NCBI GenBank assembly: GCA_933822405.4
Contig: CAKOGP040001869.1
Location: 206,816 to 270,815, forward strand
Source: Cylindrotheca closterium
Taxonomy: Eukaryota > Bacillariophyta > Bacillariophyceae > Bacillariales > Bacillariaceae
Length of the DNA stretch: 64,000 nt
Reading direction: 5' to 3'
The position numbers and the translations under genes were made by a program. The notes under the pieces are model-generated. The model did no database searches, was not told the origin of the DNA, and saw only the letters and a list, made by a program, of their open reading frames with translations. Shown here one piece after another: positions 17,799 to 28,001 of this stretch (the stretch's first letter is position 1; every line of letters begins with the position of its first letter).

Positions 17799-20700
17799 AT
17801 GACGAGAGAGGAAGTCTCCAAGGTTATCAAGGAGCTCCAGCAAGCTTGTCGGCGCTCCGTCTACAATGCCAATTTTCCCGCGGAGAAGAATGGTGCCAAC
17901 CAACCAACATCATCGGCCTTCCGATTCAAACGTCAGCGTGTCGAAAGGATCTCTGATAAAACGAACCACCGAATAGATGACGACTGCGATGATAGGGCCA
18001 TGAGAACATGGGAGACTATACTCACAGAAGCTGCTTCTTTGCTGCCCTACATGACCACGAGGGAACATGGCCGAGTGTCTAAACTTGCATCAATACTCTT
18101 GTTGGGATTTTTCTTGCCACATTCCACAGGAAATGAATTCTTTTTGTTACAAAACCAATCTTCTCTTACCACCTTTAATAATAATCAAAAAGAAGGTTCG
18201 CATCAAACCCACCAACAGCAGCATCAGACTGCAGGTGCAAAAACATCGGAACAACCACATCCGAATCTAGTGGTGTCGAATCCTTCTCAGCCTCAACAGC
18301 AAGAAGACCAAAAAGATGCTGCTAAAGCGATTCAAAGCGCTGTTATTGATCGAATGACCCTATCGGAACGGTTGCAACGGTCATCGCATGTATACAATGC
18401 CCATGAATGCGGAGAGTTGCATTCCATTTGCCACGATCCCATGGAACTGATATTGGATTCCTTTCTGAAACATGCCTTGGTCCCCTTTCTAAAGAACCGA
18501 CCCGCTCACACACAACAAGTTGATCTGCTTCATATCTTGGCCATGGCTATTCACCCTCATCCTACGGAACAGTCAGTCAAAGATGTCGTACTGGAAATAG
18601 AAGATGATGAGGAAAAAGACGAAGAGGAGGAAGAGGAGGAAAACGGCAAGGAAGCGGATTCCGCCCCCACTCCCCAACAAAAGCGCGACATTGAGACCAA
18701 AAAGAAGAAGCAAAAGATATGGGAGTGCACCCAACTGCTCATGACCAATATTGCAGCCAGCAGTTTTCAGTTGCAATACCGACATCGATTGCTGTTGGTC
18801 CAAATTGTCACGGACTGCCTTGTGGTGCCATCGATTCACTCTTCCACTCGGAGAAAGGCAGTTGGTGGGAATCATCTGAATGCTGCATCTGCTCTCTTTG
18901 ATGGTGCCATTCCTCATTTGCGAGCCTCCCTGTATGCCTTTGGGCTGGCGGCCATGAGTCCCTACGATGCTCATTGGGCTCAGTGCGGACTCGTTGCAGT
19001 ATCGGTCCAGACTCGCAAGTTGGCCATGCTTACGGAAGAATGGAACCGCTTATTACATCGATTGGTCGAAGACAAGACGAACTACATGTTAGACCACCAC
19101 GGCAAGGATGATGGTGACCAACCTCTCGGGGATAATATTGACTTCCGCAGCGCTACCTCCTTTTCTTTCATGTTTGACTGCTTGGGAAGCTGGAATGACC
19201 CAAATGCACATACAATTACTGGGCATCCAAAATTCTGCCCGCATCAAGCCAGAGGTCATTTGTTGGAACGTTTTTTGAGCTGGTACTGCCAATCACGGAA
19301 ACATGCGGAACAAGAATTCTTGCAACATGCGTTGGGATCCTTGACGGAAGCAATCGAGTGGTTGCTGGAGTGTTGGACACAAGATGATGATGACGAGGAG
19401 GACGACGACGACGACGAAAAAATGGAAGATGCCAAGGTAAAGGGATCAGAGGAAGACAAAATAGAGGACACAAAAGAAGAAAGTAGAGCCACAGAAGCGA
19501 AACAAACTACAAATGATCCGCCTAGAGTCTTGGCGTCGCTCTTGTTGACAGCGACATCTATCTTTTACTATTTACTCCCTTTCACGGATGCCGATAAGAA
19601 GGGTGGTGAGGGAGGCGAAGAAGCTGAGGAATCGGGTGAAAGTGAGCCGCGAGACATGCTTGTCACTTGTGGAATTCAACTGATTCATCATCCAGACCCG
19701 GCAGTCGCTAGAGAGGCTTCGAATCTTCTGGTGTTAGCATTTGCATATGGTCCAGAAGAAATGTCGGATGACTATGCTGGGGCAATTTTTGAGAGCACCA
19801 GGATGGCTTTGGATTTGGTATTCAGTGCAACGGACTCTTCCAAGTTTCATGTTCCGATTGAGGGATTCATTTCAACCTTTGCAAACAAATCGGCAAGCTA
19901 TGCTGACGCAATGCTATTACTTCTATTATCTAGTGAACAGCAGGACACTTGGAAAATAGATGGGGAAAGAAGGAAGCTAATGGCACTTTATCGATTGGTC
20001 CCATTGATTGCTACCGCAAGCCCGAACGCTGCGACTCGTCACTTGGAAAAACTGTTGGAGCTATTGGATACACAACAACCCGGAGATTCAGTGGCACTGC
20101 ACATTGCAGCTGCGGTGATGGCCTGCCGCAATGCCCAACTCTTTGACTTACCAGGCGACGACACAGAGAAGAAAGTCGTCGAATCTTTTGGAAATGATTT
20201 GGCGGTTAGATGGGGTCACTACCTCCTCGCACGGCATGCGATGGTGACTGGGAATTTTGGGATTGCAAAGACACTATACCGACGGTTGTGTTTGTGTCAA
20301 ATATCGGAACAAAGCTTCGTGTGGTTTTCGGTGTTGGAGAAGATTGCATCATCGGAATCGCTGTTGGCGAACAATGGTGCGAAGGGCATCCCCCATTCGA
20401 CGGCGGAACTCCGGTCAGCACTGTCGCTGTTATATGAAGCACCATCGTTGCTCGATTCAAAGAGCAACACCTTTGCATTCCAAACGTCCTTCATCAGCCT
20501 AAGGCTTGAATTCCTCGACATGCTTGTCACAATACGGCAGCTGGCATGTGAAATGCGACTCACGAATATCGGCCCCAAAAAGAACACTCGTGCCAATCTG
20601 CACCTTCGGAACTGCATGCGCCATTTCGACAGCCTAGCGGTAAAGTACTTGACTCTTTACAGACAGTACGGACTATTCGTGGATCAGCAGTCGCGGAGTT

Positions 20701-21461
20701 CCATCCGCACCTTTCATGCCCTCAGTCGCTTTCTTGCTGATGCAGTGAGACAAGCCTTTTCGAAAGTGGTACCGGAAGCAGCTGAAGCTGCCGAAAGCCA
20801 GAAACGGATGGCCAACAAGGGTGCAGAGTCCCATCCTCTGACCCTCCTGATGGTAAAATTGGATGATGCAGTTGTGAAAGAGATAACTCCATCTGTCGAC
20901 GCCAAGGTCCGGGCCGCTGCAGTGATTGGAATTATTGATCACCTACTTCGAGCCCCATGCCCATTTCCAAGAGATTTCTTTTGCACCAAGTCTATTCCTC
21001 GTTCGTCTGTGTGCTTATCAGGCGACCCCGATTCGGATCACACTGACTCGGACTATCTTTTTGACGAGGAACTCGAGGTACCTTTAGGTTCATTGGTTAC
21101 TTTCAATGTCAGCGGATCCATTCCAGCTGACCTATTGAAAAGGTCTAATCTTCCTTTCTTTGTCATCGTTCTGTGGCATACTATTACACCTTGTGGTCAG
21201 GTTGACGAAGACGAACTAGAGCCAGAAGGCAATGACAAAGAAAAAGTTGCAACAATCAAGAAGCCAATCCAAATGACAACAACTGCTGACTTGTCACCAA
21301 ATGGATCCTTCTTTGTGAAAGTCCAGTGTCACCTGTTTCAAACTGGAAGGTACCGCATCCGCACAAGGCTGGGGTGTCGTGATGTCAGAGGTGGAGAATG
21401 GGAACTTCCATTGGGAGAATCCAATCGCTCCATATCCGTCCGGATTCGCTCCAAGGACTAA
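17799..21461 (+). CDS. INTS7: INTS7-like Integrator complex subunit
   Basis: Predicted 1,220 aa helical-repeat protein. The C-terminal half follows metazoan INTS7 segment by segment: FQTSFISLRLEFLDML, then FDSLAVKYLTLYRQYG, AAAVIGIIDHLLRAPCPFPR with DFF, and a final beta-sandwich-like part (GSFFVKVQCHLFQTGRYRIR). INTS7 is a scaffold subunit of Integrator, which cleaves snRNA and other nascent RNA 3' ends in the nucleus. Low-complexity acidic stretches (EEEEEEE near 275, DDDDEEDDDDDDE near 525) and Gln/His-rich stretches are lineage insertions. The first ATG of the frame (17799) follows a TTG and a GTG codon. No intron is needed. The identification rests on remembered family similarity and needs a profile search; another HEAT-like adaptor is the main alternative. 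Confidence 0.62.
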   Translation: MTREEVSKVIKELQQACRRSVYNANFPAEKNGANQPTSSAFRFKRQRVERISDKTNHRIDDDCDDRAMRTWETILTEAASLLPYMTTREHGRVSKLASILLLGFFLPHSTGNEFFLLQNQSSLTTFNNNQKEGSHQTHQQQHQTAGAKTSEQPHPNLVVSNPSQPQQQEDQKDAAKAIQSAVIDRMTLSERLQRSSHVYNAHECGELHSICHDPMELILDSFLKHALVPFLKNRPAHTQQVDLLHILAMAIHPHPTEQSVKDVVLEIEDDEEKDEEEEEEENGKEADSAPTPQQKRDIETKKKKQKIWECTQLLMTNIAASSFQLQYRHRLLLVQIVTDCLVVPSIHSSTRRKAVGGNHLNAASALFDGAIPHLRASLYAFGLAAMSPYDAHWAQCGLVAVSVQTRKLAMLTEEWNRLLHRLVEDKTNYMLDHHGKDDGDQPLGDNIDFRSATSFSFMFDCLGSWNDPNAHTITGHPKFCPHQARGHLLERFLSWYCQSRKHAEQEFLQHALGSLTEAIEWLLECWTQDDDDEEDDDDDEKMEDAKVKGSEEDKIEDTKEESRATEAKQTTNDPPRVLASLLLTATSIFYYLLPFTDADKKGGEGGEEAEESGESEPRDMLVTCGIQLIHHPDPAVAREASNLLVLAFAYGPEEMSDDYAGAIFESTRMALDLVFSATDSSKFHVPIEGFISTFANKSASYADAMLLLLLSSEQQDTWKIDGERRKLMALYRLVPLIATASPNAATRHLEKLLELLDTQQPGDSVALHIAAAVMACRNAQLFDLPGDDTEKKVVESFGNDLAVRWGHYLLARHAMVTGNFGIAKTLYRRLCLCQISEQSFVWFSVLEKIASSESLLANNGAKGIPHSTAELRSALSLLYEAPSLLDSKSNTFAFQTSFISLRLEFLDMLVTIRQLACEMRLTNIGPKKNTRANLHLRNCMRHFDSLAVKYLTLYRQYGLFVDQQSRSSIRTFHALSRFLADAVRQAFSKVVPEAAEAAESQKRMANKGAESHPLTLLMVKLDDAVVKEITPSVDAKVRAAAVIGIIDHLLRAPCPFPRDFFCTKSIPRSSVCLSGDPDSDHTDSDYLFDEELEVPLGSLVTFNVSGSIPADLLKRSNLPFFVIVLWHTITPCGQVDEDELEPEGNDKEKVATIKKPIQMTTTADLSPNGSFFVKVQCHLFQTGRYRIRTRLGCRDVRGGEWELPLGESNRSISVRIRSKD

Positions 21462-21583
21462 GTGCGCTACAGACACACAAATGCTACTAATCCTATGAAA
21501 CATAAAAGTACAATGGACCAATAATGTATGCAGCTGGAATCGATGCTTCTTTTCTGTTAGGTGTTTGAGCAACTTAACGATGT

Positions 21584-22735
21584 CTAATCCTCTGGCCTGA
21601 TTGACTGATTTGGGGTGTTCATGCGCCGTTGATAGTCTAACGGAGCACCGTTTTTGCGCTTTGGCCTCCAAGGCTTGGCTGGCAGGTCTGCCTTGAATCG
21701 CCAGATTTGCATTCTCCGTGTCATCCTGGTCAACATATTTCCAGTTCTTCCAGGTATTGATTCAATGGCCCTAGGAAGTCGTATGATTGGTCTGTCCACT
21801 ATGGATCGATTTCCATCTGGCAATTCTGTTAGGAATAGACGTGGTCCGAAGTAATATGCCATGGCAGCTCCTCCCAAAGCACCACCCAAATGCCCCCAAT
21901 TGTCCACCATTGGATTGAAATATCCAATCGCCAAGTTCATAAGAAAGGTTTGCATGATGGCGCCGGAGAATGCGTCGCCTTGCTGTCCCAAGAGCCAATC
22001 GTGGCGATTCAGAAACACCCAAAATCCAGCCTAATATAAGAAAATAAATAAGTGAGTCTTGTCACACAGTAGCTTAAAATTGATGGGCTGCCAACATACC
22101 ATGACTCCAAAGACAGCACCAGAGGCACCCAAAGCTGGGTTAGGCGAATTTATAGCGGATAGCAAATTACCAGCTGCACCAGCTGCCAAGTAGCCCGTTA
22201 AGAATCGTCCAGGACCAAACATCTGCTCTGCGAAATTACCAAGTCTTTGTAGACTATACATATTTGTAAAGAGATGGTAGACTGATCCATGAAGAAAGAC
22301 TGGGCTGATAAGTCTATAGAGTTCTTCTCCCCTCAAGATCCGGTCCGAAAGTTTTACTCCCAAGCTTGTGACGGATGGTTTCCAAACTTGCAAGGCATAC
22401 ATGGCCACGTTTGCAAAGACAATCTTGGAGGTCCATGAGTACCTGTTTGGTCGGCGGTTATTCAGTTTGACATCCCACAACCGTGCTTTCTTGTCGGTTG
22501 CCCAATCGTCATAATCAAGATAGCGGGATGTAAGAGTCGTTTGTCTTGGGCCTGCAGATGTTCTTGGGACTCCATACGTTGTTCGTCCGCTCCTTGGCTG
22601 GGGAGTGGTTCTGAAATGGGGTCTTGCAGCTCGTCGAAGCCAGGGTTTTTGTTGAAACGTTTGTTGGCAAGCCGACTGATGCAGTAAACTGAATAGAAGG
22701 AGAGCCAAAAAGCTTCTTAGCGAGTGGCGATTCAT
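21584..22735 (-). CDS. Rhomboid-family intramembrane serine protease
   Basis: Two exons, 22100-22735 and 21584-22030, joined across a 69-nt intron (donor GTATGT, acceptor TATTAG), give 360 aa. The catalytic dyad is Ser205 in ALGASGAVFG and His259 in NWGHLGGALGG. The upstream HGSVYHLFTNM motif of TM2 is also present. An N-terminal hydrophobic stretch (SFLALLLFSLLHQSACQQ) could be a signal peptide, and a ~90-residue basic linker precedes the membrane core, which would fit plastid or mitochondrial membrane targeting. The C-terminus is a basic, non-conserved tail. The 3' end converges with the INTS7-like gene, 122 bp apart. Confidence 0.9.
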
Positions 22736-22947
22736 AATCGACTGTTGAAGTTGATGGTTTGACGTTTTGATTTGGATTGATTTATGGTACTATTGCAATT
22801 TGCAGTTTGATCACAGAGTGACTGACTCCTCCGACTAAACTGACAATTACTCCTTCTGAACACAACCGCATACATTTTTTAAAATTTAAAGAAAAACACT
22901 ATTAATACCTGAAACCTTATTTCGTTCAATCACTCATAATTGCTTCG

Positions 22948-25017
22948 TCAAACTACACCCTTTCGAGCATTGTAATCGAGAAAGAGCTTGTGCATTTCCA
23001 ACTGGGCCGCCTCTTCTTCGTTGTCAAAGGGCGTCAGCGTCCAGACCTCCATGTTCTGTATCGCAAACTCGTTACTCAAGGTAGTCTTTTTGCACAGTCT
23101 AGGATTGGCAAAGGTTGCACTAGAATTGGTTTCACCACCAGCCAAATCTCCATCGAGCATAAATCCAATCCCCCGCGGCTCATTCTCAAACGGAAACTCA
23201 TGATCCAACCAATCTCCCCCTCCTACAGCAATTGTCCGGGAGGTGCAATATTGGACCATGTCATCATATCCTGTAAACGGAAATACTTCCATCTCGTTTT
23301 CAAAGTCGGCTTCCTGGGCTTGCTCCTCCGTCGTCATGCGTGACTTTTTTAACCGCCACAAAAAGGCTTCCCCACTCCCAAACCATTTCGTGTGCCTCTT
23401 CCATGGCGTCCCATTAAAACTCCCAAAGACTTCCCCGTGAGTAGTTTCTACTGCAATGATTGTATAAGTGGATGCTTTGATGGATTCCAGCAGTGTCGCA
23501 AGAGAAGCCCCATCCCGCACCAAACTAAATTTCAACCAAAAGTTAGACTCGGAAACCCGGAAAGGAAAAAAGCCACGCATGGCTTCCATTATGCGGGGAG
23601 TCAGCACTCGAGGTTCCAATTCCTCTTGCTGTTCTGCTCCTAATATTTGAAAAGGATATTCAATGTCCGCATTGGCAGCCGCCCATCCATCAAATCGCAC
23701 TAGACCCTTGTCTTGTCGTTGTTTCGGTATTATAGGCACTTCCGGAAAGGCCGATTCCGATGGCTCTTGGACCTCTTCAATTTTCTTTGGCCCACAAGAT
23801 AGCAGACCACCTTTTTTCCTTTTCGTTTTGGTTGCCTTCGTAGGAGGAGCCGACTGGGCTGTGGTATTTGGCAATGACTCGAGTCTAGAAGCCGCCGTTT
23901 CTAGTGCTGATATCTGTTTGGTGTCCATTCCAGACCCTTCCCCGATACCCGCAGCCTCTGCATCTCGTAGTAGCGCCAGTATAAATTCTTGGTCACTCTT
24001 ATGTAGACGTTTGTTGACTAGGCCATCCTTAAGCATGCGACAGGCCTTCAAGTATCGTTCTTTGGTATCAAAACTCACATCACTACCCATATCCGAAAGA
24101 TGATCCTCCTCCTCTTCCATGGGAGAGAGAGGAGCAGTAGCTTGGGTTGCCGGAGTTCCAAATGCATTGAATTCTTTATCACTACATGCGTTAAAGTCGT
24201 CATCACCGGGAATTGCCGATGCATCTAGACAAGTAAAAGGATCCAGTTGCAACAATTCTTTCTCTTCATTGGACAAAACGTTGGGCTTCGTTGGAGTAGA
24301 GTAAGGCTCCACTCCAATACCACTATCGACAGACCCATTCTCGTCCATTCCGCTGGATACGATTTGTGATCTTTGTCCCTGTCGCCTTCCTTTTTCCTTT
24401 TTGAAGTCTGTATCACTACATGCATTGAATTCGTCATCACCGGGTAATAGCGATGTATCCAGACAAGTAAAAGGATCCAGTTGCAACAGTCGTTTCTCTT
24501 CATTGGACATGACGGTGGGCCGCGTTGGAGTAGAATAAGGATCCAGTCCACCAATACCGCTATCAAAAGACTCATTCTGTGACACAATCTGTAAATTTTG
24601 TCCCTGTTGCCTTTTTTCATCATCTTGTGACAACGACGTGACCAATCCACCACACTGGATAGTCGGTTGGAATCGTTCAAAGGTCGATCCTTGTTCTTCG
24701 CTCCTCGAAGCGCGTGGTGCCTTTGTCGGCGTCGTTACCGAAGGATGCAAGATATTGCCGTTCTCTGGATGCAGCGGTGGATGTTTCGATATTTCATAAG
24801 TATTGTTCAAGCCATCGTGCGGCGTTTGCTTTTGTCTCCAATACTTGACTGCCTGTGCATCGTCATCACTGTTGTTGTTGTTGTTGTTGTTGTTGTTGTG
24901 AACGACGTGACGATTATGTATGGCAGTCTTCTTTGGAGCGGTAGGAGCCTTTCGTGGATTATTACGTTTCTCCTGTTTCTTTCGCTTGGAGCTGCCACAG
25001 CAAAAGCAAGTAGACAT
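22948..25017 (-). CDS. TLDc-domain protein
   Basis: 689 aa, single exon. The C-terminal ~220 residues form a TLDc domain (OXR1/TBC1D24 type): LTPRIMEAMRGFFPFRVSES, LVRDGASLATLLESI, TIIAVETTHGEVFGSF, GSGEAFLWRL and a final EVWTL strand. TLDc proteins are linked to oxidative-stress resistance and V-ATPase regulation. The N-terminal half is disordered. It starts with a Cys/Lys-rich head (MSTCFCCGSSKRKKQEKR) that could be palmitoylated, and contains an internal duplication of ~85 residues built on LLQLDPFTCLD and GDD(E/D)FNACSD. A run of Asn comes from a GTT microsatellite near 24870. Confidence 0.85.
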   Translation of the reverse strand: MSTCFCCGSSKRKKQEKRNNPRKAPTAPKKTAIHNRHVVHNNNNNNNNNSDDDAQAVKYWRQKQTPHDGLNNTYEISKHPPLHPENGNILHPSVTTPTKAPRASRSEEQGSTFERFQPTIQCGGLVTSLSQDDEKRQQGQNLQIVSQNESFDSGIGGLDPYSTPTRPTVMSNEEKRLLQLDPFTCLDTSLLPGDDEFNACSDTDFKKEKGRRQGQRSQIVSSGMDENGSVDSGIGVEPYSTPTKPNVLSNEEKELLQLDPFTCLDASAIPGDDDFNACSDKEFNAFGTPATQATAPLSPMEEEEDHLSDMGSDVSFDTKERYLKACRMLKDGLVNKRLHKSDQEFILALLRDAEAAGIGEGSGMDTKQISALETAASRLESLPNTTAQSAPPTKATKTKRKKGGLLSCGPKKIEEVQEPSESAFPEVPIIPKQRQDKGLVRFDGWAAANADIEYPFQILGAEQQEELEPRVLTPRIMEAMRGFFPFRVSESNFWLKFSLVRDGASLATLLESIKASTYTIIAVETTHGEVFGSFNGTPWKRHTKWFGSGEAFLWRLKKSRMTTEEQAQEADFENEMEVFPFTGYDDMVQYCTSRTIAVGGGDWLDHEFPFENEPRGIGFMLDGDLAGGETNSSATFANPRLCKKTTLSNEFAIQNMEVWTLTPFDNEEEAAQLEMHKLFLDYNARKGVV

Positions 25018-25052
25018 GATGATGCTTGCTTTTTTTTGGAATGTGGTGTCGC

Positions 25053-25087
<35 letters not shown>

Positions 25088-25315
25088 CTTACAGTGTTCA
25101 GGTTTTAGTTATTTTAGGGGGCAGTCTTCGGGTGAGTCTTGCTTCCGAAAATTTGGCCATCATTTGGCCTGCTAAACAGGAATTTGGAATCTTCGCACTC
25201 CAAACTTCAAAGTTCAAAGTGGACACATTGGAGAGTCAGTCACCGTATCATGACAGACGAACCCAACATCATTCAAATTTGTGAACATCGAAACACAGAA
25301 ATCAAAGCACTCAAC
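25018..25315. repeat. Short divergent promoter with (GAT)n microsatellite
   Basis: Only 298 bp separate the TLDc start from the DPH5 start. A GAT/ATG trinucleotide run spans about 25055-25085. Part of this must be 5' UTR for both genes. Confidence 0.6.
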
Positions 25316-26401
25316 ATGGTGCTTTACGTTGTCGGCTTGGGTCTAGGAAATGAAAAAGTAAGAAGAAAGGAGCAGCGTGACATCGCTACTTTCCAAAAGC
25401 TTCAACAGTGCACACATGTTCTGAAAAAACCCTCTAAATGATTCTTTCTACCCCGATCTACACTCCTTCCATCATCATCATCGCCACTGAAAATCACAGG
25501 ATATTACGGTTCGCGGTTTGGAGATTGTCAAATCTTGTGATCACATTTTTCTCGAAGCCTACACTTCGATATTAGGCGGCGTCCCAAAGGAACGTCTTGA
25601 AGAATTCTATGGCAAGCCCGTTACCATCGCCGACCGTGGCATGTGTGAGAACGACGCGGACGACTTGATCATTGAACCCGCCAAGGACAAGAATGTCTCC
25701 TTTTTGGTAGTAGGGGATCCTGTATGCGCCACAACACACACGGATTTGATTCTGAGAGCGAGAGAAGTCGGCGTCAAGGTCGAAGTGGTACACAATGCTA
25801 GCATCATGGGGGCGGCTGGGTCGTGTGGGTTGCAATTGTACAATTTTGGACAAACAGTGAGCATTCCATTCTTTCGGGAAAACTGGAGGCCTACTTCGTT
25901 TTATCCCAAGATCAAGTACAATCGGCTGGGCGGTATGCACACGTTGTGTCTGCTCGATATCAAGGTGAGGCACAATTTGAGGGCACAATAATATTGTGGT
26001 CCGATGTGGCAGTAGTATAGCATTTTCAGCAGGTTCTCACAAATTATGCAACGCAGGTAAAAGAACCAGATTTCGACGCCATGATGAAGGGAAAGACAAA
26101 ATTTCTTCCTCCCAGATTCATGTCGGTCAGTACGGCGGCAGAACAATTGATTGAAGCGGAAGAAACAACCGAGGAGGAAGCGTACAATGTGGAAAGTACA
26201 CTTTGCATTGGATTGGCACGAATGGGACAAGAGACACAAAAGATGGTGGCTGGAACTTTAAAAGAACTATCACAGGTGGATATGGGCGAACCATTGCACT
26301 CGCTCATCATCTGTGGGGAACTACACGACTTGGAGTTTGAAGTGGTCAAGGAATTCTTAATAGAAGGTTCCAGTTTCAGCATGGAGAAACAAGAATCCTA
26401 A
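25316..26401 (+). CDS. DPH5: Diphthine methyl ester synthase
   Basis: Three exons: 25316-25357, 25500-25964 and 26057-26401. They are joined by introns of 142 nt (GTAAGA...CACAG) and 92 nt (GTGAGG...ACGCAG) and give 283 aa, the usual DPH5 length. The enzyme is an AdoMet-dependent methyltransferase that builds the diphthine intermediate on the His of eEF2. Visible motifs are [20 protein letters not shown] across the first junction, [55 protein letters not shown] and [10 protein letters not shown]. The GDP in FLVVGDP and HNASIM are family hallmarks. The tiny 14-codon first exon is supported by exact continuity of the conserved N-terminus. Confidence 0.95.
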
Positions 26402-26817
26402 ACTGCACTGTAAATATCAATATTACTGTACACGAATGGTGTTCAACTCTTTTTTACACTTGCTTGAGTACTGGTATGCCATGAGAGAGGATGAAGGCCA
26501 AACAGAGAATAACAGTATCAAGCATAACACCGGTACCTCCCAGGAACTTAGATTGACATTTGGGGTTCGGAAACCGCGCGACGCACGATAAAAAAAAATG
26601 TCACGATTGCTTGGATATTCACTTGTGACAACGATCGTCTTGTTTGCCGACAATTCAATATATACTTTCATACGACCGAAAAGTTGTGGTATAGTATAGG
26701 CAAACTGAAACAATTCAAATGTTTGGGCGTCAAAATGGATGATCTTATATAGTAGTGTTACAGAATTTATGTTCAAGGTGTCCTTGATCAGAGGACGATT
26801 TCTATTGTGGGATATGT
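26402..26817. other. Convergent intergenic region
   Basis: These 416 bp lie between the 3' ends of DPH5 and the next minus-strand gene. A minus-strand open frame (26423-26821) overlaps the neighbour's stop and has no recognisable domain, so I regard it as 3' UTR. Confidence 0.5.
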
Positions 26818-27360
26818 TCATCGTTTTAGCTTTTGTAGAAAGCTTTTCTTTGCCAGCAACCTTTTGGCATCCTTTTCGTCTTGAAGGCCAACTTCAAGGG
26901 CTGCTTCCCGGCTCTTGAATGTTTGCATTTGGTATTTGATGGCGATGACTTCATCATCGGTGATGCCATCTTCCCATTGTTCTTCTTGTGTATCCCAGAC
27001 GGTCTGGAACCCGATGCGTTTGTTTAGCTTTCGTTGTTTGGCGGCTTCGGGAGCTCGGTGCTCAAGTCCTCGGACGTCATCATCCTTTTGCAAGGTATTT
27101 AGCATCATTCTCTTGATTACCTGCACGGCATCATTCTTGATGGCTTGGCATTCTTCTTGGTTATACCAAGTTGCCTGGATCACTTCTTGACTCAACTCAA
27201 GACGATGGGGGATTTCTTGGACCTGGACATGATCATTGAATGACAACAACAATGATGATCTCTGTGTTGAAGCTGCTTTCTTGGCTTGGGTGTGAGCAGG
27301 ATCTGCCGTTCTCAGTTCCTTGTTTGAGGAACTGTACGTTCTTTGGACGAGAAGGGGCAT
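26818..27360 (-). CDS. Small diatom-type protein, unknown function
   Basis: 180 aa, single exon, ATG at 27360. The core reads LSFNDHVQVQEIPHRLELSQ followed by ATWYNQEECQAIKNDA, RGLEHRAP and a basic C-terminus. I associate this layout (WY..E...IK..., then RGLE) with a large family of short proteins common in diatom genomes whose function is unknown to me. No signal peptide or membrane segment is visible. Confidence is high for the gene and low for any role. Confidence 0.7.
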   Translation of the reverse strand: MPLLVQRTYSSSNKELRTADPAHTQAKKAASTQRSSLLLSFNDHVQVQEIPHRLELSQEVIQATWYNQEECQAIKNDAVQVIKRMMLNTLQKDDDVRGLEHRAPEAAKQRKLNKRIGFQTVWDTQEEQWEDGITDDEVIAIKYQMQTFKSREAALEVGLQDEKDAKRLLAKKSFLQKLKR

Positions 27361-28001
27361 GATGATTATCTGTAAGGGTATGTATGTCCTTGTGCGAGTT
27401 TTTGTGAATTTGTCTCTATTCTGGTTTTATGCGAGCTATTGACGACGAATATCAGTTTCAAACGAAAAATCTGAGAGGGAACTGAGAAAAAGAATCGGTA
27501 GAAGTCATTCTATGACCAAAAACCATTAAATGATATATGTTCTCCATCCAGACTTTTCCATTCGAATTCGAATAAAGAATTCCGTTCACCCTTTTCCAGC
27601 CCGTTTCTAGTACCGGAGCTGCCAGGAGGTACTTAGTACCTCGTACTGTGCCAGATTGTCAAGACTCCTTTTCACTTGGTGTTTATGTCCTTGGGCCTAT
27701 TTCGATGACGTTGATACTAGTTCAAACACTGGTTCACTTGGTTATTATATCATTGGGCCTATTCGACAATTGCTTTCGATGTCATTTGGCATTTTGACAC
27801 ATCGAAAAGAACAGTTCGAACGCTATTAATTTGAGCGCCGGGCCTGATTTGAGAGAGTATGACATCAGCATCTGGCGCTCACAACTTCGACAATAGTACT
27901 GTGCTGACTTTTCCTTGAAAAAGAGTCGTTGCTAGTGAGAGAGGTCCTAAACTAGACGTTAAAAATTGATAGTTCTTTGTTCTAGCTGAGGTGTTCGGTG
28001 T
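27361..28001. other. Intergenic region with GTAC palindromes
   Basis: These 641 bp are the promoter of the gene at 26818-27360 plus the 3' flank of the acyltransferase. A GTAC cluster with GGTACTTAGTACC lies near 27630-27650. CACTTGGT followed by a TTAT and TTGGGCCTATT block recurs near 27675 and 27735, a short direct duplication. No gene is seen. Confidence 0.5.

Noticed and set aside
26423..26821. 132-codon minus frame
   Set aside because: It overlaps the stop of the neighbouring gene and lies in a convergent 3' region; no recognisable features.
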